Source: Mycolicibacterium moriokaense
Lineage (GTDB): Bacteria > Actinomycetota > Actinomycetes > Mycobacteriales > Mycobacteriaceae
Assembly (NCBI RefSeq): GCF_010726085.1
Contig: NZ_AP022560.1
Location: forward strand, 2,480,001 to 2,544,000
Length of the DNA: 64,000 nt
Reading direction: 5' to 3'
Position numbers and translations under genes: made by a program
The notes under the pieces: model-generated
What the model saw: only the letters and a program-made list of their open reading frames with translations
What the model was told of the DNA's origin: nothing
The model's database searches: none
Shown here: in pieces, positions 1 through 8,895 of the stretch
Layout: each line of letters opens with the position of its first letter
Numbering within the stretch: position 1 is the first letter of the stretch

Positions 1-333
1 GCCTTCGGTCAGAAGATCGGCGCCTACCAGGCGGTCTCGTTCAAGATCGCACGAATGGAAGCACGCGCGCATTCCGCTCGCACCGCGTACTACGACGCCG
101 CTGCGCTGATGTTGGCGGGCAAGCCGTTCAAGAAGGCCGCAGCCATCGCCAAACTGGTGGCCAGTGAGGCGGCCATGGACAACGCGCGCGATGCGACGCA
201 GGTCTTCGGCGGCTACGGCTTCATGAACGAGTATTCTGTCGCCCGGCATTACCGCGACAGCAAGATTCTCGAAATCGGTGAGGGGACAACAGAAGTGCAG
301 TTGATGCTGATCGCCCGAGAGGCCGGCCTGTGA
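1..333 (+). CDS. fadE19: Acyl-CoA dehydrogenase, C-terminal part (5' end outside window)
   Basis: The frame is open from base 1 to the TGA at 331-333, giving the last ~110 residues of an acyl-CoA dehydrogenase. The C-terminal helical domain is recognisable: 'DATQVFGGYGF' and 'IGEGTTEVQLMLIAR' are the usual FAD/dimer-contact and catalytic-loop segments of this family. FAD-dependent alpha,beta-oxidation of an acyl-CoA is the family reaction. The following genes (MaoC, citE, bkdABC) match the M. tuberculosis order Rv2500c-Rv2495c, so this is probably the FadE19 orthologue acting on a short branched acyl-CoA from leucine or isoleucine breakdown. It overlaps the next gene by 4 nt. Family is certain; the substrate is inferred from context. 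Confidence 0.9.
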   Translation, partial: AFGQKIGAYQAVSFKIARMEARAHSARTAYYDAAALMLAGKPFKKAAAIAKLVASEAAMDNARDATQVFGGYGFMNEYSVARHYRDSKILEIGEGTTEVQLMLIAREAGL

Positions 334-818
334 GCGACAAGCGAATAGTCGTCCAGCGCGGCCTGTGGTACGAGGAGTTCGAGACCGGGGTGCTGTACCA
401 GCACCGCCCTGGCCGCACCATCACCGAAGCGGACAACGTCCTGTTCACCACCCTGACCATGAACACCCAGGCGTTGCACCTCGATGCGGCGTTTTCCGAC
501 GCGCTGCCGCCGTTCAACCAGCGCCTGGTGAATTCGATGTTCACGTTGTCGACGCTGGTCGGTCTGTCGGTGGCGCAGCTGACGCAGGGCACGATCGTCG
601 GAAATCTCGGATTCGGTGAAGTCGCCTTCCCGAAGCCGCTTTTCCACGGCGACACGCTCTACGCCGAGACCGAGGTCACCGACAAGCGGGAATCGAAGAG
701 CAGGCCGGGGGAGGGCATCGTCACCTTCTCGCACATCGGCCGCAACCAGCACGGCGACATCGTCGCGACCGCATCCCGCAAGACGATGGTGCGCAAGCGT
801 CCCGAAGGGGCGGCCTGA
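330..818 (+). CDS. MaoC-family hydratase/dehydratase (Rv2499c-like)
   Basis: A 162-residue protein starting at GTG 330, which overlaps the fadE19 stop codon (GTGA). The sequence has the look of a hot-dog-fold MaoC protein: the N-terminal 'YEEFETG' and 'HRPGRTITEADN' segments (the latter normally holds the hydratase active-site region) and a C-terminal 'SRPGEGIVTF' strand turn. MaoC proteins hydrate enoyl-CoAs. Its position between fadE19 and citE is the same as Rv2499c, which has been placed in leucine/itaconate dissimilation, where an enoyl-CoA hydratase step would feed the CitE-type lyase. The exact substrate is inferred only from that context. Confidence 0.85.
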   Translation: MSDKRIVVQRGLWYEEFETGVLYQHRPGRTITEADNVLFTTLTMNTQALHLDAAFSDALPPFNQRLVNSMFTLSTLVGLSVAQLTQGTIVGNLGFGEVAFPKPLFHGDTLYAETEVTDKRESKSRPGEGIVTFSHIGRNQHGDIVATASRKTMVRKRPEGAA

Positions 819-819
819 C

Positions 820-1638
820 ATGTCGTTGGGGAACAACGGTCCGGCATGGCTGTTCTGCCCGGCCGACCGGCCGGAGCGATTCGAAAAGGCCGCCGCCGCA
901 GCCGATGTCGTCATCCTTGACCTCGAGGACGGCGTGGCCGCCAAGGACAGGCCCGCCGCGCGCCAAGCACTCATCGACACCCCGCTGGACCCGACTCGCA
1001 CCGTGGTGCGGATCAACCCGAGCGCGACGGCTGACCATCAGCTCGATCTCGACGCGCTGGCTCGCACCGACTACAGCGTCGTGATGCTGGCGAAGACGGA
1101 ATCGCCCCGGCAGGTGCGCGACCTCGCGCCGCGCGAGGTGGTCGTGCTGATCGAGACTCCGCTGGGCGCGATCGAGGTCAACGAGTTGGCGCGGATGGAC
1201 AATGCGTTCGCCGTGATGTGGGGGGCCGAGGATCTCTTCGCCGCCACGGGCGGCACGGCCAACCGCTGGCCGGATGGTAGCTACCGCGATGTGGCCAAGC
1301 ATGTGCGATCGCAGAGCCTGCTGGCCGCCAAGGCGTTCGGGAAGCTCGCCCTGGACTCGGTGTACATCGACATCAAGGATCTCGACGGGTTGCGGGCCGA
1401 GAGCGACGATGCCGTCGCCGTCGGGTTCGACGCCAAGGTCGCCATCCATCCGACGCAGGTCGCGGTGATCCGGTCGGCGTACGCGCCGACCGATGAAGAG
1501 GTCGACTGGGCGCGCCGGGTGCTCGAGACCGCCGCATCGGAGCGCGGCGTGTTCCAGTTCGAAGGGCAGATGGTGGACATGCCGGTCCTGCGACGGGCCG
1601 AACGCATCATGGCCCTCGCACCGCAAAATCCCGCCTAG
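820..1638 (+). CDS. citE: CitE-like beta-hydroxyacyl-CoA lyase (Rv2498c-like)
   Basis: A 272-residue protein of the HpcH/HpaI/CitE TIM-barrel family. I chose ATG 820, one base after the MaoC stop; the reading frame remains open further upstream, but that part overlaps the MaoC gene. Visible family signatures: 'DVVILDLEDGV' near residue 29 (Mg2+-binding acidic residues), 'VVLIETPLGA' and 'MWGAEDLFAATGG' (metal and CoA binding), and the C-terminal 'AIHPTQV'. It is the length of M. tuberculosis Rv2498c, described as a lyase acting on citramalyl-/HMG-type CoA esters in leucine and itaconate catabolism. It lacks citrate lyase alpha and gamma partners, so a citrate lyase role is unlikely. Confidence 0.85.
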   Translation: MSLGNNGPAWLFCPADRPERFEKAAAAADVVILDLEDGVAAKDRPAARQALIDTPLDPTRTVVRINPSATADHQLDLDALARTDYSVVMLAKTESPRQVRDLAPREVVVLIETPLGAIEVNELARMDNAFAVMWGAEDLFAATGGTANRWPDGSYRDVAKHVRSQSLLAAKAFGKLALDSVYIDIKDLDGLRAESDDAVAVGFDAKVAIHPTQVAVIRSAYAPTDEEVDWARRVLETAASERGVFQFEGQMVDMPVLRRAERIMALAPQNPA

Positions 1639-1643
1639 CCCGA

Positions 1644-1696
1644 GCGATTTGTGTGCGTTTAGGAGCGCTCACCGCAACTGAGCGCACACAAATCGC
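1644..1696. repeat. Perfect 14-bp inverted repeat, terminator-like or dispersed repeat
   Basis: GCGATTTGTGTGCG (1644-1657) is the exact reverse complement of 1683-1696, with a 25-nt loop that contains the smaller palindrome GAGCGCTC. It begins a few bases after the citE stop codon. A transcript would form a stable hairpin without a U-tract, which suits either a factor-independent actinobacterial terminator or a small dispersed intergenic repeat. Confidence 0.6.
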
Positions 1697-1758
1697 AAGG
1701 CCTCGACACGGCTCGCAGTCAGCCGGGCGTCCTCCGATGCGAAGGCATAATGGAGATT

Positions 1759-1774
1759 GCCCCAGTACTGGGGC
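1759..1774. promoter_or_regulatory. 16-bp perfect palindrome upstream of bkdA
   Basis: GCCCCAGTACTGGGGC is a perfect 16-bp palindrome about 145 bp upstream of the bkdA start. It could be an operator for a dimeric regulator of the bkd operon. No regulator gene is adjacent, so the assignment rests on symmetry and position only. Confidence 0.35.
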
Positions 1775-1919
1775 GCCCAGAGCGCATCGTCGCGTTGGCG
1801 CCACACCCCGGTCGCCAACGAACGAGCCTCCCACCAGGGGTTTTGCTCTGATCGCCTCCGTGCTGAGCACCTCAGTCGCCTGACGGCGTGATCCGCCGCC
1901 AGTGACCCTAGGAGGCGGT

Positions 1920-3062
1920 ATGGCAGGGATCGAAGCGACCCCGCGCACGTCAGAGTCACAATCTGGCGTCGAGCTGGATCCGATACAGCTGCTGGCCCCG
2001 GATGGGACGGCCACCGCAGAAACCCGGTACCGAAGAGACCTCCCGCCCGAAACCCTGGCCTGGCTCTACGAGTCGATGGTCGTCACCCGCGAGCTCGACA
2101 CCGAGTTCGTCAACCTGCAGCGCCAGGGCGAGCTGGCGCTGTTCGCATCGTGCCGAGGCCAGGAGGCCGCGCAGATCGGTGCGGCGGCGTGTCTGCCCAA
2201 GACCGACTGGCTGTTCCCGCAATACCGCGAGATCGGCGCGTTTCTGCTGCGTGGACTCACACCGGCGCAGATCGGCGCGGTCTGGCGGGGCAAATGGCAC
2301 GGAGGGCTGGGATTCACCGAAAAGCGAGTCGCGCCGATCTCGATCCCGATCGGCACACAGGGCCTGCACGCGGTCGGCGCGGCGATGGCCGCGCAGCGCC
2401 TCGGTGAGGACTCGGTGACGCTGACTTTCATGGGCGACGGCGCGACCAGCGAAGGCGATGCGCACGAGGCACTGAACTTCGCGGCCGTGTTCAACGCGCC
2501 GTGCGTGTTCTTCGTCCAGAACAACCAATGGGCGATCTCGGTTCCGGTCAGCAAGCAGATGGTCGCGCCGTCCATCGCGCACCGCGCCATCGGGTACGGC
2601 ATGCCCGGCATCCGGGTGGACGGCAACGACGTACTGGCCTGCTACGCGGTGACGGCCGAGGCCGCCAAGCGCGCCCGGGAGGGCGGCGGCCCGACGCTGA
2701 TCGAGGCGATCACCTACCGGATGGGACCCCACACCACCTCCGACGACCCGACCCGCTACCGCTCCGACGACGAGCTCGAATTCTGGGCGGCACGCGATCC
2801 GATTCAGCGGTACCGCACCTACCTGCAGGCGATAGACGTATGGAGCGAGCGGCTGGAGGAACGGGTCGCCGCCAGAGCGAAACGATTACGCACCGAGCTC
2901 AGGGAAGCGGTGGTCGGGGCCGACGACTTCCCCATCACGGACGTGTTCGACACCGTCTACCACGACATCACCCCTGACCTGTTGGCGCAGCGCGAACAGC
3001 TCCTGGAGGAGATCGCCAAGGAAGACCTTGGCGAGCGATGCGACGGGAGGGCACGAGCATGA
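1920..3062 (+). CDS. bkdA: Branched-chain 2-oxoacid dehydrogenase E1 alpha subunit
   Basis: A 380-residue thiamine-diphosphate E1 alpha subunit. ATG 1920 was chosen because AGGAGG lies at 1910-1915; an in-frame GTG at 1902 would place that site inside the gene. The ThDP motif is intact: 'GDGATSEGD' followed ~30 residues later by 'NNQWAIS' (GDG...NN). 'YRMGPHTTSDDPTRYR' is the phosphorylation-loop region typical of branched-chain E1 alpha. It decarboxylates the 2-oxoacids of Leu, Ile and Val together with BkdB and hands the acyl group to the BkdC lipoyl domain. Orthologous to Rv2497c (annotated pdhA/bkdA). It overlaps bkdB by 4 nt. Confidence 0.92.
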   Translation: MAGIEATPRTSESQSGVELDPIQLLAPDGTATAETRYRRDLPPETLAWLYESMVVTRELDTEFVNLQRQGELALFASCRGQEAAQIGAAACLPKTDWLFPQYREIGAFLLRGLTPAQIGAVWRGKWHGGLGFTEKRVAPISIPIGTQGLHAVGAAMAAQRLGEDSVTLTFMGDGATSEGDAHEALNFAAVFNAPCVFFVQNNQWAISVPVSKQMVAPSIAHRAIGYGMPGIRVDGNDVLACYAVTAEAAKRAREGGGPTLIEAITYRMGPHTTSDDPTRYRSDDELEFWAARDPIQRYRTYLQAIDVWSERLEERVAARAKRLRTELREAVVGADDFPITDVFDTVYHDITPDLLAQREQLLEEIAKEDLGERCDGRARA

Positions 3063-4141
3063 CTCAGATCATCGAGCGGCCGACATTCCACGACGACGAC
3101 GAACCGCCGCGCGGCCCGCTGCTGACCCCCATCCCGCCGAGCGCACCGCCTGCTATGCAGGCCCCGACACTGACGATGGCGCAGGCCATCAACAGGGCAC
3201 TGCACGACGCGATGGCGGCCGACGACCGCGTGCTCGTCTTCGGCGAGGATGTCGCCAAGCTTGGCGGTGTCTTCCGTGTCACCGAGGGGCTGGCTGAAAC
3301 CTTCGGTGAGCAAAGGTGTTTCGATACACCGCTGGCGGAGTCGGCGATCATCGGCATCGCGATCGGAATGGCGATTCGCGGTTTGGTGCCTGTTCCGGAG
3401 ATTCAGTTCGACGGCTTCGCGGCGCCGGCGTTCGACCAGATCGTCAGTCATCTGGCGAAGTACCGGATGCGCACGCGTGGCGACGTCGAAATGCCGGTGA
3501 CCGTGCGGATTCCGTCGTTCGGTGGCATCGGCGCCGTCGAGCATCATTCCGAGTCGACGGAAAGCTACTGGTTGCACACCGCCGGACTGAAGGTGGTGTC
3601 GCCGTCGACTCCGACCGATGCGTATTGGCTTCTGCGACACTCGATCACCTGTCGCGACCCGATCCTCTATCTGGAGCCCAAGCGACGGTACTGGACCCGT
3701 GAGCCCGTCGACACCGTGACGCCGGGTCTGCCGATCGGACGCGCGGCGATCCGCCGCAGCGGCGACGACGTCACGGTGGTGACGTACGGTCCGCTGGTCG
3801 CGACTGCGATCAGCGCAGCCGACCTGGCAGCCCAGCAGTACGGGTGGAGCGTCGAGGTCATCGATCTGCGGTCGCTGAACCCGCTGGACTTCGACACCGT
3901 CGCCGAATCCGTGCGCAGAACCGGCCGCGTGGTCGTCATGCACGAAGGTCCACGAACGTTGGGGTTCGGCGCGGAACTCGCCGCGCGCATCCAGGAGGAA
4001 CTGTTCTACGACCTCGAGGCACCGGTATTGCGCGCCACCGGATTTGACACACCGTTCCCGCCAGCACGGTTGGAGAAGCTGTGGCTGCCCGGGGTTGACC
4101 GGTTGCTCGATTGTGTGGAACGGACGTTGGAGCAGCCATGA
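3059..4141 (+). CDS. bkdB: Branched-chain 2-oxoacid dehydrogenase E1 beta subunit
   Basis: A 360-residue transketolase-like E1 beta subunit. ATG 3059 overlaps the bkdA stop (ATGA), which fixes the start over an in-frame upstream codon at 3038. Typical segments: '[17 protein letters not shown]', '[16 protein letters not shown]', 'EIQFDGF' and the C-terminal domain '[11 protein letters not shown]...[11 protein letters not shown]'. The N-terminal ~45 residues are Pro-rich and longer than the usual family start. With BkdA it forms the alpha2beta2 E1 enzyme that makes branched acyl-CoA precursors from amino acids. Matches Rv2496c in order. Confidence 0.92.
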   Translation: MTQIIERPTFHDDDEPPRGPLLTPIPPSAPPAMQAPTLTMAQAINRALHDAMAADDRVLVFGEDVAKLGGVFRVTEGLAETFGEQRCFDTPLAESAIIGIAIGMAIRGLVPVPEIQFDGFAAPAFDQIVSHLAKYRMRTRGDVEMPVTVRIPSFGGIGAVEHHSESTESYWLHTAGLKVVSPSTPTDAYWLLRHSITCRDPILYLEPKRRYWTREPVDTVTPGLPIGRAAIRRSGDDVTVVTYGPLVATAISAADLAAQQYGWSVEVIDLRSLNPLDFDTVAESVRRTGRVVVMHEGPRTLGFGAELAARIQEELFYDLEAPVLRATGFDTPFPPARLEKLWLPGVDRLLDCVERTLEQP

Positions 4142-5355
4142 CCGGCGAAGAGGTTCGGGATTTCTTGGTGCCCGATCTCGGGGAGGGGCTCGAGGACGCC
4201 ACGATCACGAGTTGGAACGTCGCGGTGGGCGATACCGTCGAACTGAACCAGACCCTGTGCACGGTGGAGACCAACAAGGCCGAGGTCGAGATTCCCAGCC
4301 CGTACGCCGGGCGGATCACCGAACTCGGTGGCGCCGAGGGCGAGACCCTGAATGTCGGTGCGGTGCTGGTGCGTATCGCGACGGATGCTGCCGAGTCGAC
4401 CGCTACGAAGCGCAAGCCGGTGCTCGTCGGGTACGGCACCGACGACGAAATGGACGACAGCAGGCGGAGCGTGCGACCGGCATCGACACGATCGGAGTCG
4501 TCACGGCCGGAATCGACACGGCCGCGCGCGAAGCCGTCGGTGCGGAAGCTGGCGGCGGAGCTGAACGTCGACCTCAACGAGGTGACAGGCTCCGGCCCCG
4601 ACGGCGTGATCACCCGGGAGGACGTCCTGTCCTCGGCGGGCCGGTCGGCACCCAGCCCGGACATGGTGGCGGTGCGCGGAGTGCAGGCCGAGATGGCACA
4701 TCGAATGTCGTTGTCGCGCACGAAGATACCGGACGCTCATGCGAGCGTGCACGTCGACGGGACGAATCTGCTGCGGCTGCGTGATCGAATGCGCGACCAG
4801 GCCGGTGATGATGCGGCGATCACGCCCTTCGTGCTCACGTTGCGGCTGTTGACGATTGCGCTGACGCACCACCCGAAGCTCAATGCGACGTGGGTCGACA
4901 CCACGGCCGGCCCGCAGATCCATCTCCATCCGGCGGTACATCTGGGATTCGGTGTGGCGGCGCCGCGCGGCCTGCTGGTGCCCGTCGTCAAGGATGCTCA
5001 GGACAAGACGACGCGAGAGCTCGCCGACGTGGTCGCTCGGCTGATCCGCGACGCCCGCGCCGGCACGCTGAAGCCGACGGAGCTGCAGGGCTCCACGTTC
5101 ACGGTGTCCAACTTCGGCGCGCTGGGTCTCGACGAGGGCGTCCCCGTCATCAACTACCCCGAGGCGGCGATCCTGGGCATGGGTGCGCTGAAACCGCGAC
5201 CCGTCGTGGTCGACGGAGAGGTTGTTGCGCGCCCGACGATGACGTTGACCTGCGCGTTCGACCATCGCATCGTTGACGGTGCGCAGGCCGCGGAATTCTT
5301 GACCGAACTCCGTGACCTCATCGAGGCGCCCGAACTGGCGCTGCTCGACCTGTAG
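4138..5355 (+). CDS. bkdC: Branched-chain 2-oxoacid dehydrogenase E2 (lipoyl acyltransferase)
   Basis: A 405-residue dihydrolipoamide acyltransferase; ATG 4138 overlaps the bkdB stop (ATGA). Domains in order: one N-terminal lipoyl domain with the lipoylated lysine in '[15 protein letters not shown]' (~residue 45), a charged Ser/Arg/Pro-rich linker (~100-140), an E3/E1-binding domain ('[21 protein letters not shown]...ITREDV'), and the catalytic domain ending in '[14 protein letters not shown]', which holds the conserved HxxxDG. It is the core of the complex that transfers branched acyl groups to CoA. No E3 (lpd) gene follows, so a shared lipoamide dehydrogenase is expected. Confidence 0.92.
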   Translation: MTGEEVRDFLVPDLGEGLEDATITSWNVAVGDTVELNQTLCTVETNKAEVEIPSPYAGRITELGGAEGETLNVGAVLVRIATDAAESTATKRKPVLVGYGTDDEMDDSRRSVRPASTRSESSRPESTRPRAKPSVRKLAAELNVDLNEVTGSGPDGVITREDVLSSAGRSAPSPDMVAVRGVQAEMAHRMSLSRTKIPDAHASVHVDGTNLLRLRDRMRDQAGDDAAITPFVLTLRLLTIALTHHPKLNATWVDTTAGPQIHLHPAVHLGFGVAAPRGLLVPVVKDAQDKTTRELADVVARLIRDARAGTLKPTELQGSTFTVSNFGALGLDEGVPVINYPEAAILGMGALKPRPVVVDGEVVARPTMTLTCAFDHRIVDGAQAAEFLTELRDLIEAPELALLDL

Positions 5356-5356
5356 G

Positions 5357-6109
5357 TCATTTGCGCTTGGCGGCCTCCAGCCGACGAGCGAACTCCGGCG
5401 ACTCGATGGACCTGGCCTGCGGGCCGAGTTCGGTGTCGACCGCGATGCGGTGCTGGTCGATGTCGACGAATCCGGGGTTGGCGGTCGCCCGCATCGAGGC
5501 CTTCGTCGCGATGACCACCTCGCGCGGCGCGCTGGCCGGCCCGGCGGCGAGTTCACGCGCGGCGGCCACCGGATCCTCGGCGACCTTGAGCGCCAGTCCG
5601 TGTCGCACCGCCTCCTCGGCGTCAAAACTCATGCCGAACAGCAGCGATGCACGTGCGACCTGGGGGCCGACCGCACGCTGCAGCATCCAGGTGGCGCCTC
5701 CGCCGGGGTGGATGCCGAGCTTCTGGAAGCGCGGATCGAAGAGCGCCTTCGGGCCGGCGATGCGCACATCCGCGGCGAGCGCGAGGTTCAGTCCGGCGCC
5801 GACCGCGGGGCCGTTGACGGCCGCGATCGTGGGCAGCGCGCAGTTGGCGACGGCCAGGAACCCGTCGTAGATCACGCGCAGGCCGTCCTCGGTCGCCTCG
5901 CCGAGCGCCGTCAGGTTCGCCCCTGCGCAGAACGCCTTGCCCGCGCCGGTGACGACCAGCGCGTGCACGTCGGTGTTGGCTTCGGCGGCGTCGACCGCGG
6001 CGCGCAACGCCGCCGAGATCTCGGCGGTGACCGCATTACGGCGATCGGGGTCGTTGATGGTGATGACGGCGACATTGTGATCGACGTGGACCACTACAAG
6101 ATCGGGCAT
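5357..6109 (-). CDS. echA14: Enoyl-CoA hydratase/isomerase family protein (EchA14-like)
   Basis: A 250-residue crotonase-fold protein, convergent with bkdC and separated from it by one base. Visible features: '[13 protein letters not shown]' at the N-terminus, the oxyanion-hole strand 'AFCAGANL', and the second hole segment '[21 protein letters not shown]'. The catalytic glutamates usual in true hydratases are not obvious, so hydratase, isomerase or another crotonase reaction are all possible. In M. tuberculosis an echA gene (echA14, Rv2486) lies between the bkd block and the WS/DGAT-plsC-plsB2 block, which is why I favour that name. It marks the last conserved gene before the accessory island. 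Confidence 0.75.
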   Translation of the reverse strand: MPDLVVVHVDHNVAVITINDPDRRNAVTAEISAALRAAVDAAEANTDVHALVVTGAGKAFCAGANLTALGEATEDGLRVIYDGFLAVANCALPTIAAVNGPAVGAGLNLALAADVRIAGPKALFDPRFQKLGIHPGGGATWMLQRAVGPQVARASLLFGMSFDAEEAVRHGLALKVAEDPVAAARELAAGPASAPREVVIATKASMRATANPGFVDIDQHRIAVDTELGPQARSIESPEFARRLEAAKRK

Positions 6110-6159
6110 CGCCCCAGGCTAGTGAGCGGCGTCAAGGCCGCGGTCAGAGGCCCCGGAAT

Positions 6160-6999
6160 TCACTCGGCCGGCAACGGCGACGTCAGACCGGGGTCGATGC
6201 GGGCACGGGTGCGCACCGACGCGCAGGCGGCCGCGACGATCACCGCCGCGTCGGAGTCATGCCCTTTGGGAATCTGGATTGCCGCGCTGTCGGGATCCTC
6301 GCGGTGTGCCATCAGCCAGTCGTAGAGCAGCCAGTCCAATGCTGAGGCGACGACGAATGGATCGGCGTCCTCGTCGGCCGCACCTGCGACGCAGGCTTCG
6401 AGAGCCTCGCGGTGCTCACGCCGGGCGGCGTCTTTGTTCACCCCGGAGCTGTCGAACAGCATCGTCGACAGAGTCAGTGGAAAGCGTTGCCCCGACTCGG
6501 ATTTCAGTATCCACCGACCGCCCTTCCATGGCCGTTCCGGGTCGACCATCGTCATCTGCCCGAATCCACTGATGACACCGAGCGACGGCTCATCCAATTC
6601 ACCGTCGAAGGGTGCGGAACCGAGCAGGCCGATCGGAAAGCGTGCGCATATCGAGAAGAGTGTGGCGGTGCCGATGATCTTGCCCGCCCGCACATCGGGG
6701 ATGATTCCCGTGATTTCGGCGGCCAGTGCATAATCGCGGACCAGCCAGTCGAGATTGCGGTGCAGGGTGACCAGGTCGTCTCGTTCTGCGGGTTCGGGCA
6801 GCCTGCCGCCGCCGAGCAGCTCGCCGAACCGCGCCGCCGCGATGATCAGCGCGTCGTCGAGCGCCTCGAGGTGGGTCGCCACCAATCGCTCGGGTTCCTC
6901 GTCGTCGATCACCAGGTCGGGCAGGGTCGTCGTAACGCCGTCCGGGGTCACCCAGAAGAACCCGATCTGGCCGTCCGTCTGGACGATTCGCGGCCTCAC
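6160..6999 (-). CDS. Hydrogenase-operon protein of unknown function (last gene of huc operon)
   Basis: A 279-residue cytosolic-looking protein; no signal peptide, membrane segment or known catalytic motif is seen. It starts with ATG 6999 overlapping the stop of the gene before it (ATGA), so it is translationally coupled as the last cistron of the hydrogenase operon. Notable stretches are 'RNLDWLVRDYALAAEITGIIPDVRAGKIIG' (cited here only as region ~95-125), 'GFGQMTMVDPERPWKGG' and 'ASALDWLLYDWLM', which suggest an all-alpha helical fold. I do not recognise the family. Context argues for a hydrogenase assembly or activity role. Residue composition is ordinary. Confidence 0.7.
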   Translation of the reverse strand: MRPRIVQTDGQIGFFWVTPDGVTTTLPDLVIDDEEPERLVATHLEALDDALIIAAARFGELLGGGRLPEPAERDDLVTLHRNLDWLVRDYALAAEITGIIPDVRAGKIIGTATLFSICARFPIGLLGSAPFDGELDEPSLGVISGFGQMTMVDPERPWKGGRWILKSESGQRFPLTLSTMLFDSSGVNKDAARREHREALEACVAGAADEDADPFVVASALDWLLYDWLMAHREDPDSAAIQIPKGHDSDAAVIVAAACASVRTRARIDPGLTSPLPAE

Positions 7000-7739
7000 G
7001 GCCGACCAGAATTCAGTCGACGGGTGGTGGCCCGCAACTGCCGTTCGGTGCTGTCCGTCAACCGAGCGGCCTGCTCAGGCGTGAGGCAGTCGCATATCTG
7101 ATCCCAGTGCAGTGCCACGAGATCACCTGCACGCACGGGAATGTGACCTCGTGTGCCGATCTCCACCGTGCGTTCCTCGGGAGCAGACAACGACAGCATC
7201 GAGTCGATCCAGCGCAGGCGAGGGGAGGAGACCACAGCGGCGGTGCCGTCTGTCGACACGACGGTGCCCCACGAGATTCGGCAGTTGTCCAGGATGGACA
7301 GGGGATGTTCGTCCGCGCTCTTCCCGAGCAATCGCGACCACGGGTAGACGCCGAACACGTGGAAGCAGTGATTCGGGGCGGCTTCGTCGACGAGGTCCTC
7401 GGTGAGGTGGCTCCAGTAGTGCCCCGCCTGCGGAGCGATCATCTTCAGCAGCTCGGCGGTGAACGAACGGTGGCTCAACTCGGCGCCGATGCCACCACCG
7501 AGCCAGTACGAGTCGACCAGCCGGTGGTCAAGAGGATCGGGGATGTCCGTCAACTTCGACATCACTTTGAGATAGGGCCACGCACCCGTGAATTGCCGCG
7601 CTGCTTGTTCGATCTCGTCGCGCGAGCCCATCAACAACCTGGTGTCCTGCGGTCCGCAGTAACCGAGCTGATTCGGGGCGCAGGCATACCGCGCGAACAT
7701 CTCCGCACCGCGGGTGTCGGTGATGTCCGCCGTTGTCAT
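6996..7739 (-). CDS. Hydrogenase-associated protein, possibly DUF6390 family
   Basis: A 247-residue protein coupled at both ends by ATGA overlaps (hypD upstream, the 6160-6999 gene downstream). It opens with 'MFARYACAPNQLGYCGP', and contains 'YWLGGGIGAELSHRSF' and 'CFHVFGVYPWSRLLG'. These resemble a domain of unknown function that I associate with actinobacterial hydrogenase operons (I believe DUF6390, from memory). The central segment has several conserved-looking His, Cys and Trp residues that could bind metal. No enzyme motif is evident. The tight coupling to hypD makes a role in hydrogenase maturation or regulation likely, but this is inference. Confidence 0.7.
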   Translation of the reverse strand: MTTADITDTRGAEMFARYACAPNQLGYCGPQDTRLLMGSRDEIEQAARQFTGAWPYLKVMSKLTDIPDPLDHRLVDSYWLGGGIGAELSHRSFTAELLKMIAPQAGHYWSHLTEDLVDEAAPNHCFHVFGVYPWSRLLGKSADEHPLSILDNCRISWGTVVSTDGTAAVVSSPRLRWIDSMLSLSAPEERTVEIGTRGHIPVRAGDLVALHWDQICDCLTPEQAARLTDSTERQLRATTRRLNSGRP

Positions 7740-8881
7740 GCCCGTGCGCCCTGGCCGATCAGCGTCGCGGCATCGCGATGCAACCTGCCGAAATTGTAGT
7801 AAGCGGCGCAGGCACCCTCAGGGGAGACCATGCAGGTGCCGATCGGCGTCTCCGGCGTGCACGCCGTGCCGAACACCTTGCACTCCCACGGCTTGAGTAC
7901 ACCCTTGAGCACTTCGCCACACTGGCACGCCTTCGGGTCCGCGACACGGACGCCGGGCAGCGAGAACCGTTGCTCGGCATCGAAAGCGATGAAGTCGTCG
8001 TGCAGCCTCAGGGCGCTCTGCGAGATGAAACCGAGCCCCCGCCACTCGAAATGGGGCCGCAGCGCGAACACCCGGGCCATCAAGGCCAGGGCCGCGGGAT
8101 TGCCGTCTTCGTTGACGACGCGCGAGTACTGGTTCTCCACTTCGCAGCGTCCTTCGCGGATCTGGCGGAGCAGCATCGCGATCGACACCAGGATGTCGAG
8201 AGGTTCGAAACCCGCCACCACCAACGGCTTCCCGTAGACGGCGGGCACGAATCGGTAGGGCCGGTTACCCACCACCGTGGAGACATGCCCGGGACCGAGG
8301 AACCCCGACAACCGCAGATCGGGAGACTCCAGGATCGCCTTGATCGGCGGCACGATAGTGACGTGATTGCAGAACACCGAGAAGTTCTCGATTCCGAGCT
8401 CACGTGCGCGCACCAGTGTGACGGCCGTCGACGGCGCGGTGGTTTCGAATCCGATCGCGAAGAACACCACTTGCTTGTCCGGGTTGTCGGTCGCGATCTT
8501 GAGCGCATCGAGCGGTGAGTAGACGAACCGCACATCGGCGCCACCCGCCTTGGCATCCAGCAGGCTGCCGTTGGAGCCGGGCACCCGCATCATGTCGCCG
8601 AAGCAGGTGAAGATCACATCCTGCTGATGGGCAAGCCAGATTGCGTCGTCGACGCGGCCCATCGGAATCACGCAGACGGGGCAGCCGGGTCCGTGCACCA
8701 GTTCGACGTTGTCCGGCAGCAGGTGTTCGATCCCGTGCCGGTAGATCGTGTGGGTGTGCCCACCGCACACCTCCATGAACTTGAAGTGCTCGTTCGGCGC
8801 ACCCTGACTGGCGAGTGCTTCGATGGCGGACAACAGTTTTCGCGCCGCCGCGGGATCGCGGAATTCGTCGACAAAACGCAT
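7736..8881 (-). CDS. hypD: HypD, Fe(CN)2CO assembly factor
   Basis: A 381-residue HypD. It carries a [4Fe-4S] cluster and, with HypC, is the scaffold on which the Fe(CN)2CO moiety of the [NiFe] site is built. The diagnostic segments are present: 'FMEVCGGHTHTIYRHG' near residue 35-50, 'GPGCPVCV' (~70), 'FFAIGFETTAPSTA', and a C-terminal Cys-rich region ('DPKACQCGEVL', 'KVFGTACTPETPIGTCMVSPEG') that holds the cluster ligands. Length is normal. It follows hypC2 and is coupled to the downstream unknown gene. ATG 8881 starts it. Confidence 0.96.
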   Translation of the reverse strand: MRFVDEFRDPAAARKLLSAIEALASQGAPNEHFKFMEVCGGHTHTIYRHGIEHLLPDNVELVHGPGCPVCVIPMGRVDDAIWLAHQQDVIFTCFGDMMRVPGSNGSLLDAKAGGADVRFVYSPLDALKIATDNPDKQVVFFAIGFETTAPSTAVTLVRARELGIENFSVFCNHVTIVPPIKAILESPDLRLSGFLGPGHVSTVVGNRPYRFVPAVYGKPLVVAGFEPLDILVSIAMLLRQIREGRCEVENQYSRVVNEDGNPAALALMARVFALRPHFEWRGLGFISQSALRLHDDFIAFDAEQRFSLPGVRVADPKACQCGEVLKGVLKPWECKVFGTACTPETPIGTCMVSPEGACAAYYNFGRLHRDAATLIGQGARA

Positions 8882-8895
8882 GATCTTCCCCCCGT

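Larger units (their letters stand above)
1639..1919. other. 280-bp gap with inverted repeat and palindrome
   Basis: No convincing gene lies between citE and bkdA. The stretch holds a perfect 14-bp inverted repeat near its start, a perfect 16-bp GC-rich palindrome in the middle (both listed separately), and the bkdA ribosome-binding site AGGAGG at 1910-1915. A Trp-rich open frame on the minus strand across ~1669-1850 could be a decayed coding remnant, but it has no start context and no family I recognise. Confidence 0.5.

Noticed and set aside
1902..1919. GTG 1902 as the bkdA start
   Set aside because: It would put the strong AGGAGG site inside the coding sequence; ATG 1920 immediately follows that site.
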